Source: Plantago major
Lineage: Eukaryota > Streptophyta > Magnoliopsida > Lamiales > Plantaginaceae
Assembly (NCBI GenBank): GCA_026545765.1
Contig: CM048841.1
Span: forward strand, 62,793,608-62,857,607
Direction: 5' to 3'
Length of the DNA stretch: 64,000 bases
Numbering within the stretch: the first letter of the stretch is position 1; every line of letters begins with the position of its first letter. The position numbers and the translations under genes are program-made. The notes below the pieces were generated by a model that was given only the letters and a program-made list of their open reading frames with translations, did not search any database and was not told the DNA's origin. Of the stretch, positions 33,557 through 45,399 are shown piece after piece.

Positions 33557-34202
33557 TCATAGTCGAAAAAGACTTCTTTTGTCAATGTTGGACCAACATG
33601 GTTTCTCAACATTATTCGAGCGTGAATAGGGCTTTGGCATGAACTTACGGATCATCATCTTCACATAGTCATCACGAAACATCCTGAGACAAGCAAGCGT
33701 CTTTTCTCCTTTCGAGAGTGTTGGTACATTCATTACGATAATGCCCCATCCTTGACATTCAAAACATCTAACTTTACTAAATTTACTAAGACTAGGGCTA
33801 GAGTTAGACACACCGGTTTTCTTTTGAAATTTCTAGTTCCTTTTGAGTTGCTCGAAGAGCCTCTATTAAATTCTTCACAGATCTAAGTTTCTCAATTTCC
33901 CTAACCAAGTCATTGTAGGCTTTTCTTGATCATGTCATCATCACTACTTCTTTCGGGCTCGGTAACTTTAGCTTTAGATTTAGAGTGAAGGGACATACTG
34001 GGATTTTCATACCTTTTCTTTCGTTATCAATTATCTCAAAAATTTCAAATTGTTCATCAAGGTATGAAAATCCATAGTAGCAGATTGTGAGTGTCTTCCA
34101 AAATAGTAACTTTAGTGTCAAATTTTGAAGAGAAACGAATGGCTTTGAAATCGATTTGATGGAAATAGCATCACGAAGTTGAACATCATTAGACAAAGTC
34201 AA
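33557..34202 (-). pseudogene. C4 gag fossil with zinc knuckle
   Basis: At 33811-33557 the frame has VRCFECQGWG followed by a cysteine-poor tail and PTLSKGEK, the SIRE1-like knuckle (normally CxECxGxGHxxxEC). At 34202-33930 the sense TLSNDVQLRDAI, IFEIIDNERKG matches the gag shell region. Protease should follow but is missing. Fossil. Confidence 0.6.
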
Positions 34203-34275
34203 AATCTTTTCAAAATAAGATTGATGGTTTCTTCTTCCATTCTTAGATTTTCAAATTTTGACAAAACATTGAAGT

Positions 34276-35850
34276 TTAGTTTGTTGACACTATTATCACT
34301 TTCACAATATACGTGGTTGAGGTGGCAATTGAGTTTTGTTCTTTGAACCATGACGTTAAGCGAGCTCGAGGAATTGACAAGTTCTGAAGTACTTTTCTAT
34401 CAATCATTGATCCAGCATAGTCGGGATCGAATGTCCAACAAACTCGATCCACTCTCCTTTGGATACCACAATCGACATCTCTGTACCTTTCCATACCTTA
34501 ATATCTTTTTGGCGATTATTAGTGTGAAACATTTGCATTGGATTTGTAAAACTTGCACAAACTCCATTGCATATTGGATATCCGGTCTACTCATAGTGAA
34601 TACAATAGTGACGATTAATTTCCTATACTTGTGTTCTTCAACATTCTTGCCGATCAGGTGGTCTTGATTCAATGCTCCTTAGGTATCTTAGCGTTATTGT
34701 CGAAGGCTTTAGATTAAACTTATTGAGCATGTCCTTGACATACTTTGTTTGACTAATGAATATTCCATTCTTGAATTTCTTGACTTGCAGCCACAAGGAA
34801 GTAATTCAATTTCCCATCATTACTCATCTCAAATTTTTCTTTCATGAGTTAAGCAAAGTCTTCCACAAAGTTGCTTGTCCTTAGATCGAAATATTATTTC
34901 ATCTACATAAATATAAACTAAAGTTTCCTTCATGGTTCAATGTAAAGAGAGTTTTATCAACATCTCCTTATTGAATCCACCACCCGACAAGTATTTGGCT
35001 AAAAGTATCATACCATGCTCTTGGAGCTTATTTTTAGTCCATATAGAGCTTTACGAGCTTATAAACCATTTGCCTTACGAGAGAACTTTAAAGCACAGTG
35101 GTTGATCACATAGACTTCTCAGTGAGCTCACCATTCGAGAATGCACTTTTAACATCCATTTGGTAAACTTTGAAGTCATTATGGGCTGCAAATTCTAGAA
35201 ATAGTTTGATTGCATCCAATCTGCCATTTGGTGCATAAGACTCATCAATCTAGTCCTTGATGCAGGTGAATCATTGGCGACCAACTAGCTTTGTCTACGG
35301 CTGTTCACCGGACTCATTCATCTTGTTTAAACCCACTTATTTCCTATATGAGATCTTCCATCAATAAAGAGACGGTTCGGACATTGTTTCTTTTAAATTG
35401 ATCAGCTCTTCTTGCATTCTTTGAGATCCGTACGATCTTGTAATGCCTCTTGATAGTTTAGAGTTCAATATTTGAAATGAAACATCCATGGAAGAATTTG
35501 CATTTTTGACAGCACTTCTAGTTCTGACACCTTGGTTTAGAGGAACTATCACATCCTTAGCAGGATGGTCTCTTATCCATGTCATGATAGGTTTAGAACT
35601 AGTAGGATCAAGATCAATGTTGTTGTTATCAAAGTCATCATGACCTTGATTGGATACTTGTTCAGTATTGTTGAAGTCAGGTACATTAATGGTACCACTG
35701 GATTTCGACACTTGTTGATGTATGGAGTATCGAGGTAGGTCTTTACATGACCTTGGCAACAAAACCTCTATATGATGAACACTTTCTAAGATATGATCCT
35801 TCTGAGTTTTCTCGGAGAATTCTTCATCATGTCCTAGAGTCATCTTGTTG
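34276..35850 (-). pseudogene. C3 linker, reverse transcriptase and RNase H fossil
   Basis: The linker frame (35843-35361) includes DLDPTSSKPIMTWIRDHPAK, almost identical to C1. RT sense follows over 35340-34600 with a region equivalent to the C1 YVDD segment near 34920. RNase H sense includes RLWYPKESGSSLL and a DYAGS-MIDRK-type motif (34494-34400). Many breaks. Confidence 0.75.
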
Positions 35851-35989
35851 TTACTTAGCGGAGGTTGCCTTTCATCGTGGACTCATCCTCTAAGTCTATG
35901 ATAGAATTGTTTATCTTTGAGGATTCTTGTTCAGAATCTTGATCAAAGTTCTTTGAACCTTTAGAGAGTTCATCATTTATAAGCGATTT

Positions 35990-38461
35990 CTTGTTTCCTT
36001 CTTAGAATACTACATGCGAGATTCTTCAATCTTTGTGTCCTTTTGTTGTATACTCTATATGCTTTGCTTTGAGTAGCCGAAATACACCTTCATCGACTTT
36101 TGTTGAAATGTTCTTAAATATTATGTACCATTGTTTAGAACAAAACATCTACAACCAAACTTTAACTGCCCAAAATTAGTATTTGAATTTAGACATTTAA
36201 GCGAACAGGCGTTAAGCGTTAAGTAAACGTTAGTTTTAAAACTATTTTCATTAAAGTTAAGCCCAATATTATTTTGTGAGCCCATCTTTTGGCCCTTGTC
36301 AAAACCCTAGTCTTCAAAAACCTAGGGATTTTCAAAAGAAAACATTTTAGCCAAAGTCACTTTTTTCTGCGTTAAATTTCTGCCAGGCATGGTCTTTGTT
36401 TCCAAAACTCGATTCCCGGTTCATTAACCGTCGGATCGAGCTGATATGTGGAATAAGTTCGTAACATATCATTATACACTTTCACCGGAGGATCGTCATT
36501 ATGATGTTTGAGACGGCCATAATTTGATGTCGAACAGAGAGCTATGTTTTGACCCGTTTTCAATGTTTGCCCTCTCGTTCATTTCTCAAACCAAGTTCCC
36601 TTAGGACTTGCATTCACATATATATATGTATGATGTAAATTTTGTGTAGTAATCGTTAGATATATTTACAAGTTTGTAGAGTTACCCTATGTTCCTTCTT
36701 GTATAAATGTTATTTGTTAAAGTATGATGATGTGATTAATTTGTGTTTCTATTTGTTCGGATGAAAGAGGTTAGTATGTAATTGCTTCATTGATGGTTAT
36801 GTCATCGGTTTGGTCGATTACATAGCGATTACTTTGATCAATGTTTTTCTAGTTGATTTGGAGGTGGCGATCATTTATGTTGGTCATATTTGTGCCTATC
36901 TAGTTTACATGGTATAAGATTAATTTGTAATGAAGTGATTTTACTCAAGTTGGTTTGGATGACGATCGATTAGATATGTATGATGTACTCTTTTCATAAT
37001 CTACTTTGTTCTTATTAGGATGTTATATGATGTTATATTATACACACATTAGTACATTGCATTCATTAAATGGAGTTAGAGTCGAGAAGCGTGCATTCAC
37101 TTTAAGAAGATGTTAAGTTAGTAATGCAGTTTTAGAAAGTTAAAAGAAAGTAAGGGCCGTGGGGACACCACGCTAAGCATTTGTGGCAATTTAGAGTATC
37201 GACTGAAATTATGATTAGTACCTCTAATTGTGTTTTAAGAGTTTAAGAGGCCACCATAGGCTGGTGGGACCTTGCGATGCAGTGATCCATGAATCATGTT
37301 AAAGATTTTAAGGCGTTTCAAGAATAAGTTTCAAGACAAGTTTCATGTTCAAGATTAAAGAAGTTTTAAAGAATGACAGTTCAAATTCGGAGTTTAAAGT
37401 AGGGTCAAGTCGGGTCTTAAGGTTGCATCGCATTAAGCAAGACTAAAAGATTTAAAGACATGAAGATAGAACTTTGGTCATAGTAGCGTGCATGGAATTT
37501 TACTAGGCCGGTGATGGTCAGACCCTTTCTAAAATATCTATTTAGGTATTTGAAGCCAAGCTATTGCTGGAGTGGGCGTTCTTTGGAGACGATGATCACT
37601 ACTAAGGCGTCTTCTAATTTCAATTTGCATGTATTTAGAATTTTGTATAAAAGATTTTTACGTTATTAAAGTTCATTTGCATTATTTTACTAGTTCACGG
37701 TTTTATCAAAATTTCATATCAGAAGTCTTTTGGCGCGTAATAAATAAGTCTAATGCGTTATATTTTAATAATCAAGTTAGCGATTTTAAAAAGCTCACGC
37801 TTCTAACACGTATCATATTATTCATAATGCGTCTTTTTTAAAATTGAAGGCGTTACAAACACTCTTAGATGTTTGATATTAGAAGTCTACCAGTCCAAGC
37901 TCATAGGAATTTTGTGCGTGGTCTTTGTTTATCAAAGCATCTATTAAGAGTGTAGCAACAAGCCGTATTATGACTTGACCAAATTTCACTTATTTCGATT
38001 ATCGAAAGCTTGTTGTTCTTGCCGCTTCTTTCAGCGTTCAATTCTTCGTTTCAACGACGATTTTGTTGTGGTGTCCTTCTTGAAGAAAGTTGGTATTGTA
38101 TACCTTTGCGGTACGAAAACTCCTTTATGTCTTTGGTTTAGAAACTTCGATTACGCCATGAGTACATGCGATCCACGGATACCTTGTCATTTATCTTGAC
38201 TTCTAGCATGTTCAGCAGACTTGGTAACTTCGACCCTGCGTCGATTTGTGTTTTGAAGAAGGCAGCACCAGTGAATCTTTAATGATCGTCTATGACAGGA
38301 CCGTACTTCTTTCTGCATAGCATCATAGAGGACTCAAAGAGATCCATGTGCAACATTTGCGATGGCCTACTCTTGAAGTGTCTTGTTTTTAGACTTGAAA
38401 AGAAGTTTTGGATTGTTTCCCAATTGACATGGTAGCATAGACCTTCTTTTACGTATGTCAT
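35990..38461 (-). pseudogene. C3 integrase fossil, split by a lone LTR
   Basis: The right part (38461-37858) carries MLHMDLFESSM sense and an integrase core like C1. The left part (36161-35990) carries the RVFGCRCF-type end. Between them lies a 1.69-kb insertion (36162-37855). The flanking sequence matches C1 7050-7110 on both sides of the insertion point. Confidence 0.7.
36162..37855. mobile_element. Lone LTR of a Ty3/gypsy-type element inside C3
   Basis: The insert starts TTTAACTGCCCAAAATTAG and ends GAAGGCGTTA(CA). These are near-inverted ends of the TGTAAC-GCCC type common to plant gypsy LTRs. CAAAC occurs on both sides (36157-36161 and 37856-37860), a plausible 5-bp target duplication. 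The body is non-coding. Text near 36400-36480 (CCGTCGGATCGAGCTGATAT) resembles LTR leader regions of that group. It is most likely a solo LTR younger than C3. Confidence 0.65.
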
Positions 38462-38469
38462 TTTGGGTA

Positions 38470-38950
38470 ATCAATCACGAGATCTTTCTTAACTGCTTAT
38501 TGAGTTTTGAAGTTCAGTGGCTCATTCTTTTGTGCAATAGCCAATTTTTCTTGGTGTATTGGCGGATGATGACTCACCATGAGGCATTCTTGATTTGATT
38601 CTTGATTCGATCGAACATAGAGACTTCCTTTCGCCTAAGCGGCCAGTACCGCTTGATTCATTGTCAGCCAATTTACTTAGGTTTGACTTGATCTTTCTTT
38701 AGAGTACCCTTTATACGCCAAACTGACTCTCATGCCTAGGAATTATATTTCAATCCCTCTACATGTAGTACTTCGATTGATCCTTAAGAGCTCAAAGCAG
38801 GATCGCTTGCAAAACCACTATGGTTGGATTTTAATCTTCCTCCGGCACAATTCCTAATAATTGGTCCTTTATCACACTCTCATTGTAGTTAACCCGGTTG
38901 CTTTATCCGCTTGTCCTTGTTACTTCCCATCCACTATCAAAATGACATGG
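38470..38950 (-). pseudogene. C3 protease and pre-integrase fossil
   Basis: Nucleotide similarity to C1 8130-7680 and C2 15400-15860 runs through this stretch, with the pre-integrase block near 38760-38690 (compare LHVKELKYNLLSMSQL in C1) and the HLNFK zinc region near 38520. No long open frame remains. Confidence 0.6.
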
Positions 38951-38999
38951 GGGTCTTCCATAGTGTTCTTTGCAGGATTCTTTGGTCGAATTTTAGCAA

Positions 39000-41390
39000 G
39001 CTGGCTTTCCTTCTCCCATTCCTTGTAGCCACGGCATTCGGAGTGAGTTAATGCCTATTTGTTCTTTCTTCCACTTACGAAAGATTTCTATCATAATCTT
39101 GTCATTCATCCATCATTCTTGCTCTTGTTTATATTCTTTGAGAAAGTATCTTTCTAGATGAGCTTTAACTTGTGATGCCATTTCAAGCATCTTTGCTACG
39201 AGATCTTCTCGTCAGCTTCACTATGATCTCCCCATGGATCGTTATTTCTTAGAAAAATGAATTTGCTGGAAAAATGCTTGAAGCTCACTAACAATTTTTC
39301 CTTTCCTAGAACATAACCTTTGCATGGTAGTGCACTTTTTTGATGCGTAATTTCTTCGGAAACCTTTTCCACACCCGGTTTTCTTGGGACTTTTTTCCCT
39401 CGAAGGTTTGAACCTGGCAGCTTTACCTTTGTCGGCAACCTTGGCTTTCTAACAAATGCTGCTAGGTTGTTTGGGAACCACTTTGTTGACCACTAACAAG
39501 CGTATTCTTTTCATTACTCCTTTTTCGGAGGGTAGAATTGGGTAGCATTTTGTGTGTCAAGCCCAGTGATCCTCCCTTTTCTGAAGGATCTCTTAGGTAA
39601 GAGTGTACTTCAGTGAGTAATCCTTTCTGATTGGCATAGGATTGGAAAGATAATTCTTTCTTCTTTAGTTCCTCATTCTCATAAAGAAGGTTTTCCACAC
39701 TTCTTGGGGAGCAACTCCATAGCCTTCGTAATGTCTGATTTCTGGTCTCGTCTCTCAGGCGCCCAGGGAATGCATTTTGCATCCTTAGTTATTGGGGAAA
39801 TCGAGGAATTATGCAACATAAATGTGAATTTTTCACTAAGCTTTCCAAGAGATTCTTTTTTACATTTGAAATTTTGGTTTCTAGATCGAGCAGCCAGAAT
39901 TCTCTTTCATAAAGATCTAACTCCTTACGAGATGTTCCTAGATCCTTGATTTCCTTCCTCATCACTCTACATGAGTAATAGGCCAAGTAGAAATGTATTG
40001 GTTACCTCATCATCAGCCCATATGGAGCATGGCTTCGAGTTGTTAGGAAATAATGCAGGTAGATTTCCTCATAACAACTCCACACATTTTCATTCTTTCT
40101 TTGATTAAGAAGTCAAATGCTACATTGAGTGTAGGAAAAGCACCTAGATTACGGTTACTAGCTTTGACTACGTCGGAGAATGCGTCGTTATGCAAGATGA
40201 ATCAAGATCAAGTGCATCGGGTTGGATTTGATCTTCTTTCTTTCTTCGAGAAAGCATAGCTCTCTGGTTTCTCTTGAAGTTTCTCCTATCACCTATTTTT
40301 TGTCACTGTCTTGGCTTGTTCGAGCAGGGCCAGTCCGTTGAAGTGACCCGAGTTTGTGATAATGAAAGCAGTATCGTTCCGATTTACATGACTTCGGTTA
40401 TGATGCTTTTCGTTGAGTTTATTAGGAGAGTTAGTCAATTGCATATTCTTATGCAGAGTGATAGTTAGGGCCTAGATGCTTTTTCAACTTCTCTTTGGCT
40501 TTTCTTCCTCTCAATCTCTACCATCTGTGTGTTGCTCATTTTGCTTTCTGCAAGACTTCTTCATCGATAGATTCTTTGGTGTTCTTCTTCTGAAGTACCT
40601 TATGTTTACTAAAGCAACACTTTGAGCTTGTTGATCGACTATTTGTCCTCTACGAGAGGTTTCATAGTTGTGTGATTGGCCTAGATAGAGAATAATTACG
40701 ATGGAGTGATATATGGCATTCCTTGGTTGAAATAAAAGTAATGAGTATGTTCGATTGTGATTTATGCTCCTTCGATAGTCATCACCTTTTTGACCGGCGT
40801 TAGAATATCTTTCCACTTTTCACGAAGGGTATCATTTCCCTTATCAGACGTTGTAAACGAAAATCAAATTTGTTCGATGGTTTTTTGAAGGCCGCATGTT
40901 AAAATTACGGATTTTAATTTGAGGAACTTCGAACTTATTTTCCATGGTTTTACGAGTAATACCGCATCAATTTGTTCAACTAGTTGCGGGCCTCTTTAGC
41001 GTTTTTTCCCACAGAGTTTACCTTGTGTATGTTAGTGGGCGGAGCGAATAATGATGTTTGAGCTTGAACATCGATCTATTTCTCTTGAAATCTTCGATGT
41101 CCCCAGAAATGGGTTTTCTTCAGCTATATATCTCGACATTGATAGCTCTCCCCTTGTAGAAGTTTACGAAGTGGAAGTTCTTTAATGGCGAATCTTCATC
41201 TCTTCCGCCGAAGACATCGTTGACTATCTTTTGCTTGTTGAATGACTATATAGCTATTCTTCCATAACTTGATCCATTTCATCAACGATAGCTTCCCGGA
41301 TGGAGCATCATATTGTTCCTCCATTTTCATAGTTCTGCACGGCGAGGAAGCGGAGGGTAATCGCCTAAAGACATCTTGCGAGGATTAAAA
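39000..41390 (-). pseudogene. C3 gag fossil
   Basis: Shell-domain sense is scattered over 41390-40700, and a degraded zinc-knuckle region lies near 40300-40390. The C-terminal part at 39782-39462 reads LYENEELKKKELSFQSYANQ then LLTEVHSYLRDPSEKGGSLG, matching the C2 gag tail. Heavily broken. Confidence 0.7.
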
Positions 41391-41482
41391 CGCTGCAAGC
41401 GAGATCAGAGTGCGGGGTTAGCGATTAGTGAGCATATCTAGGATCTGGAGGTTAGGTCTCGGAAGACGGCATAGGAACCTCA

Positions 41483-41493
41483 CTCTGATACCA
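41483..41493 (-). other. Primer binding site of copia C3
   Basis: The minus strand reads TGGTATCAGAG two bases from the LTR edge, as in C1 and C2. Confidence 0.8.
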
Positions 41494-41495
41494 CT

Positions 41496-42598
41496 TGTTG
41501 AATCCGGGTAATAAGCAAAGTAAAAATGAGCGCAGGGGGGTGGAATAGTCTTTTCTAGTGTTGTCGATAAAAATTTCTCGAGAAAGTAGGGTAACTTTCA
41601 CGATGCTTATCGCGCGAATAAGCGAGAGTCTTTCGATAATTACTGCGTGCTACAGCAAGCTAGTAAAGAATTATTGTAGAATTACTTTTGCAAGTAAGTA
41701 AGGTGATGAAAGTGCGAGAGAAAGTAAAATATACACGGTAGCTTTGCTGGTGGTAGCATATGAAGGTGGCGTAATCCTTGATTAAATCCACTTCTGATAG
41801 CACTTTTGGACCTAGAAGATCACAAGAGCCAGAATAATTGAGTTCACCTTACAATATCTTCTCCTCGATTCCTAAATACCTGGGTTCCCAATAGCTGTTC
41901 TGAGTTCCTTCTGACTTTTTCCCACGAAAGTACTTCCTTTACCGGAATTCTTTCTTGGGTTATTTCTTAGTTTTCCAGGCAAGTACTTCCTCAGCTGCCG
42001 CCTTTTGGTGTTAGTTGGTTAAGAAGAGTTTCCAGATTGGTAGATTAATAACTTCCTGATTTATAGTAATACCTATACGGAACAAAGTCACTTTCTGCGC
42101 TTGGGCGGTGTTAACCCGGTGATATGTTCTTCTTGACCAGAGTCTATGTTTCTTCGTTCGAGGAAGAATGAATATCTTAGCAGAAATCGTCATGCGATTA
42201 GCTTCAATTCAACTTTACTTCTGTGAGATATAGCAGTGTAAGGATCGGGGATGAGATATGACTTTCTGCCTTTCTTACGAATCAAGAGCTTGAGTTATGG
42301 CTTGTATGCAAGCTAAGAGAGTAAGTATAAATGAAAACTATATCACGATGAGTGTCTACGATATAAAATTTAGTCGTTCAAGTTGTGTATTTTCAAGCAT
42401 TGTGCGTGAGTGATATTTATGGAGGTGAAAATCAAGCCCGGTTTGAATTACTATCCGTTGAGGCTATTGAGATTCAAACTGACAAAATCCGTTGATAATC
42501 TTTCTTGAACTTTTTATCTCTTCTTTTAGGAAGATAAAGCTTTGAGTCAATGAGGATTATAATGGCATTAAATGCACTGTCATGCTATCTTTTATCTG
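41496..42598 (-). repeat. Partial 5' LTR of copia C3
   Basis: It ends (minus strand) at ...AACA, position 41496, next to the primer site, and aligns with the C1 LTR, for example GAAGGTGGCGTAATCC at about 41761 versus 9842, and CCGTTTGAATT/CATTAAATGCA-like sequence at 42450-42575. Its far part is lost in the run of N. Confidence 0.8.
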
Positions 42599-42698
42599 NN
42601 NNNNNNNNNNNNNNNNNNNNNNNNNNNNNNNNNNNNNNNNNNNNNNNNNNNNNNNNNNNNNNNNNNNNNNNNNNNNNNNNNNNNNNNNNNNNNNNNNN
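42599..42698. other. Assembly gap, 100 N
   Basis: Exactly 100 N separate the C3 LTR from a gypsy LTR. A round 100 usually marks a gap of unknown size, so the two sides may not be true neighbours at this distance. Confidence 0.98.
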
Positions 42699-43286
42699 AA
42701 TGTAATCTAATCGAGATACTTCCGGAAACTTGGGCACGGACACCTTAATTACCTGTGCATGCCAGATCAACCACAAGCAGACGATCCGTCCGAGGACTAA
42801 CACGGACCCAACAAAGTGAAATAAAGATTTCAGAGGGAAAAAGGTCCATACTCACTCCTCTCAGCTCTGCCCACTAATTAGTATTATATCGATCACTGCT
42901 CATTTATCTACGCCGGGCCAAAGGTGGTATCGGGTGTCCAAATCAATCATACACTTCATGCCATCTTATGAACCTCTTCATAAGTACATGCTAACTATAA
43001 ATATAGCACAAAGAACAACCTTAAAGAGGGCTTGATTTGATAACCTTTCATAATTATCACATTGAGAGCTACAACTCTCTCGAGAAAGTCTCATACCGGA
43101 TTGACATAGGCAATCCGGTAATCCATTCGACCTTCCTTTAGTCCTTCTGTACTCAAGCTCAAAGTGCGCCTTGCTTCGGAAGTCGAGGTGGATCCTAGAA
43201 TAGTTTAATTAGTTATCGCTGAGCTTTTACCTCAACATTTTGGCGCCGCCCAGGGAACTCTTACAAAAGTCTTGTGCTGAGTCGAA

Positions 43287-44900
43287 ATGATGGCAAGAAT
43301 AAGACGGCAGCATGGATCAGGCGCCGCAGGCGTAGGAACTCCACCACCACGCCCACGAGGACGTCCACCCACTCGGGGACGGAGGGTTACTGTGCCTGGA
43401 GGGAATGCTGGCAGGAGGTATCCAAGCGAAGGGCGCACAACCATCCCATCCTCAGATGAAGGAAGAGACGCCCGCATGTGGAGTCCGGGTGTTCCCGAGA
43501 ATGCGCAGCTCATGAGCCATGGAGAAGAAGTCCGATGTTTCTCCAAAGCTCAGGTTTTGCCCCACCGCAGTCAATACCACTATGCCCGATGGTCGACCGT
43601 CTGCACTAGTGACCTCTAACTAAGTGAGACCTGGGCTTGATAGATTGCTCACAATCATCTAAGGATGCCTGGGGTCAAATAATGCCCATCCTCAGCAATC
43701 CACTCCGCCAGTGGTTACTCCTACTCAAGCAGAGCCTGCATTATCAAGAAACAGGCAACATCCGATCCAACAGAGGTTAGGGAATCACCACCTCAAGAGG
43801 ATTTATTTAGACCTTCCGGATCGGGCTGGCATCTCGCTTCTCAAGTTCGAGGTGAGGGAAGCCAAACGAAGGAGAGAGGTCAAGAAAGGGATAATAGATA
43901 CCCGGAAGTTCCACAACAAGCAGCCCGAGAGACAGAGATCAAGTGTAAACTGCTCCGGTGGTCCTAATAGATGAACTCTCAAGGGATGTAGCCGCTCATC
44001 CGAGGATGTGAGAGATCATGATCAACATTTAGATCTACGCCAGAGAAGGCTTCGAGGCCCAGATTCAATCTCTTGACGCTCGGTAAAAGACCACGAGCGA
44101 TAACTACTAGTGGCATCAAATCCCTTTGTGATGGCATCATGAGGGAAAAGGAAAGAATCAAACTCGGATCAAGTGATCCTTAATTTGGAATACTATTATG
44201 GGATATTTGTCCATGCTCACCGACAAGGTACAACAACAAGACGGATTCCAAGGAAGGAGCGACACAAAAGCTCTTACGCTCTCATCCACTCTTCGAACGG
44301 CTATGATTCGTACACCGCTGTTAACAAATCAATAAAGTCATATGCGCAACTTTCCAAGTTCTCGCACGATTTGGGAAATCAAAAGGAGAAAGCGACTACA
44401 GAACACCGCGGTTATACAACGGAGCAAGAGGATCTAAGGACCTTCCTAGATCGCTTTCACGCAGGTTCTTCTTTGAGTCACACAAGATAAGGAACGGCCC
44501 ACACCAGATGCTAATACTTTCAACTTAGAGTTCAAGAAAACTCTAGCCGTGAAGTGAGGTTTGAAAAGCATCTAGATGATATCTATGAAGAAGTGATGTA
44601 TGAGAGGAGTAATCATGGAATGTTCCTTAAGGGCCGTTCCAAGAAAGGAAAGGAGCCGATGAAACAAGAGCTACGCCAGGGAAGTTCACCCAAAGAAGGA
44701 TCACAAAGATAAAGGCTTCCACAGAGAAAGGAGTCCGCCGAGGAGATACGCAGATTATACCTGCCTCATTAGACTAAGATCCGGCATCTTCGCCACTATC
44801 ATTGAGAAGAAGCTAGATGTCTAACGCCAAAGCCTCTTACAACAACCAAAGAATAAGAATGCAAGGGCTACCGTAAGTTCCACAAGTGCCAAGCTCACGA
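43287..44900 (+). pseudogene. G2 gag fossil
   Basis: The start region MMARIRRQHGSGAAGVGTPP is arginine, glycine and proline rich (PRPRGRPPTRGRRVTVPGGN), as in the disordered leader of Tat-type gag. Later sense at 44173-44490 (SYALIHSSNGYDSY and SHDLGNQKEK) and 44520-44900 resembles the shell and knuckle region only weakly. Heavily broken. Confidence 0.5.
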
Positions 44901-45399
44901 GACCGAAGGATCAGATTCAATTGAAAACAGAGGTTGAACACCTAGTAAGAGATGGCAAACTAAAGGAGCATGTCTATATGATGAGCCTTCCAAAGTAGAT
45001 AAAACGGAGCGAAGGAGGAGGAAAATGTTACGAACCACCACCCCATTCGCTATCCTTGCCACTCTGGCTTGCTAATTATCCGCCAAGACGGACCGACACC
45101 CGCACAGTACGCTCGATGATATTGAAATGGAAACGCCCATACAAATGGAGTGATTAACACCATCGCTGGCGGATCAATCTGGGGCGATAGTAGAACGCGA
45201 GAGCGACCGCCAAAATCTTCAGAATAACGATAGAGCGTGACAACATCCAAAGGATTCCGGTACAAATGCTATATCCTTCGATGATAGGAGATCCTCCTCC
45301 CACGGCAGGAGGAGAAGACATTGATAATCCATGTTCCACTGTGGTTTCAAGCTAACCATCGCAACTTATCGAGTGAACAAAATTTTGGTCACACAGGAG

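Larger units (their letters stand above)
29387..34270 (-). mobile_element. Ty1/copia C4 (SIRE-like), internally reduced
   Basis: Reading leftward there is a gag fragment with zinc knuckle (34202-33557), an RNase H remnant (32990-32470), a long non-coding 3' region with polypurine modules and a 3' LTR (30379-29387). Protease, integrase and most of RT are missing. The LTR edge at 29387 sits inside the G1 reverse transcriptase, so C4 inserted into G1. Its upstream side meets copia C3 near 34270. Palindromes with the arms AATGTTGA/TCAACATT recur throughout. Confidence 0.75.
34276..42598 (-). mobile_element. Ty1/copia element C3, relative of C1 and C2
   Basis: Leftward order: 5' LTR (42598-41496, cut by an assembly gap), primer site, gag, protease and pre-integrase, integrase, linker, RT, RNase H. 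It is clearly homologous to C1 along its whole length but more degraded, with dozens of small differences and many breaks. A 1.7-kb lone LTR of another family interrupts its integrase. RNase H ends at about 34276 against copia C4. Confidence 0.85.

Noticed and set aside
43232-43546. Minus-strand proline and arginine-rich frame opposite G2 gag
   Set aside because: It is the mirror of the GC-rich gag leader on the plus strand, which has the expected gypsy context.
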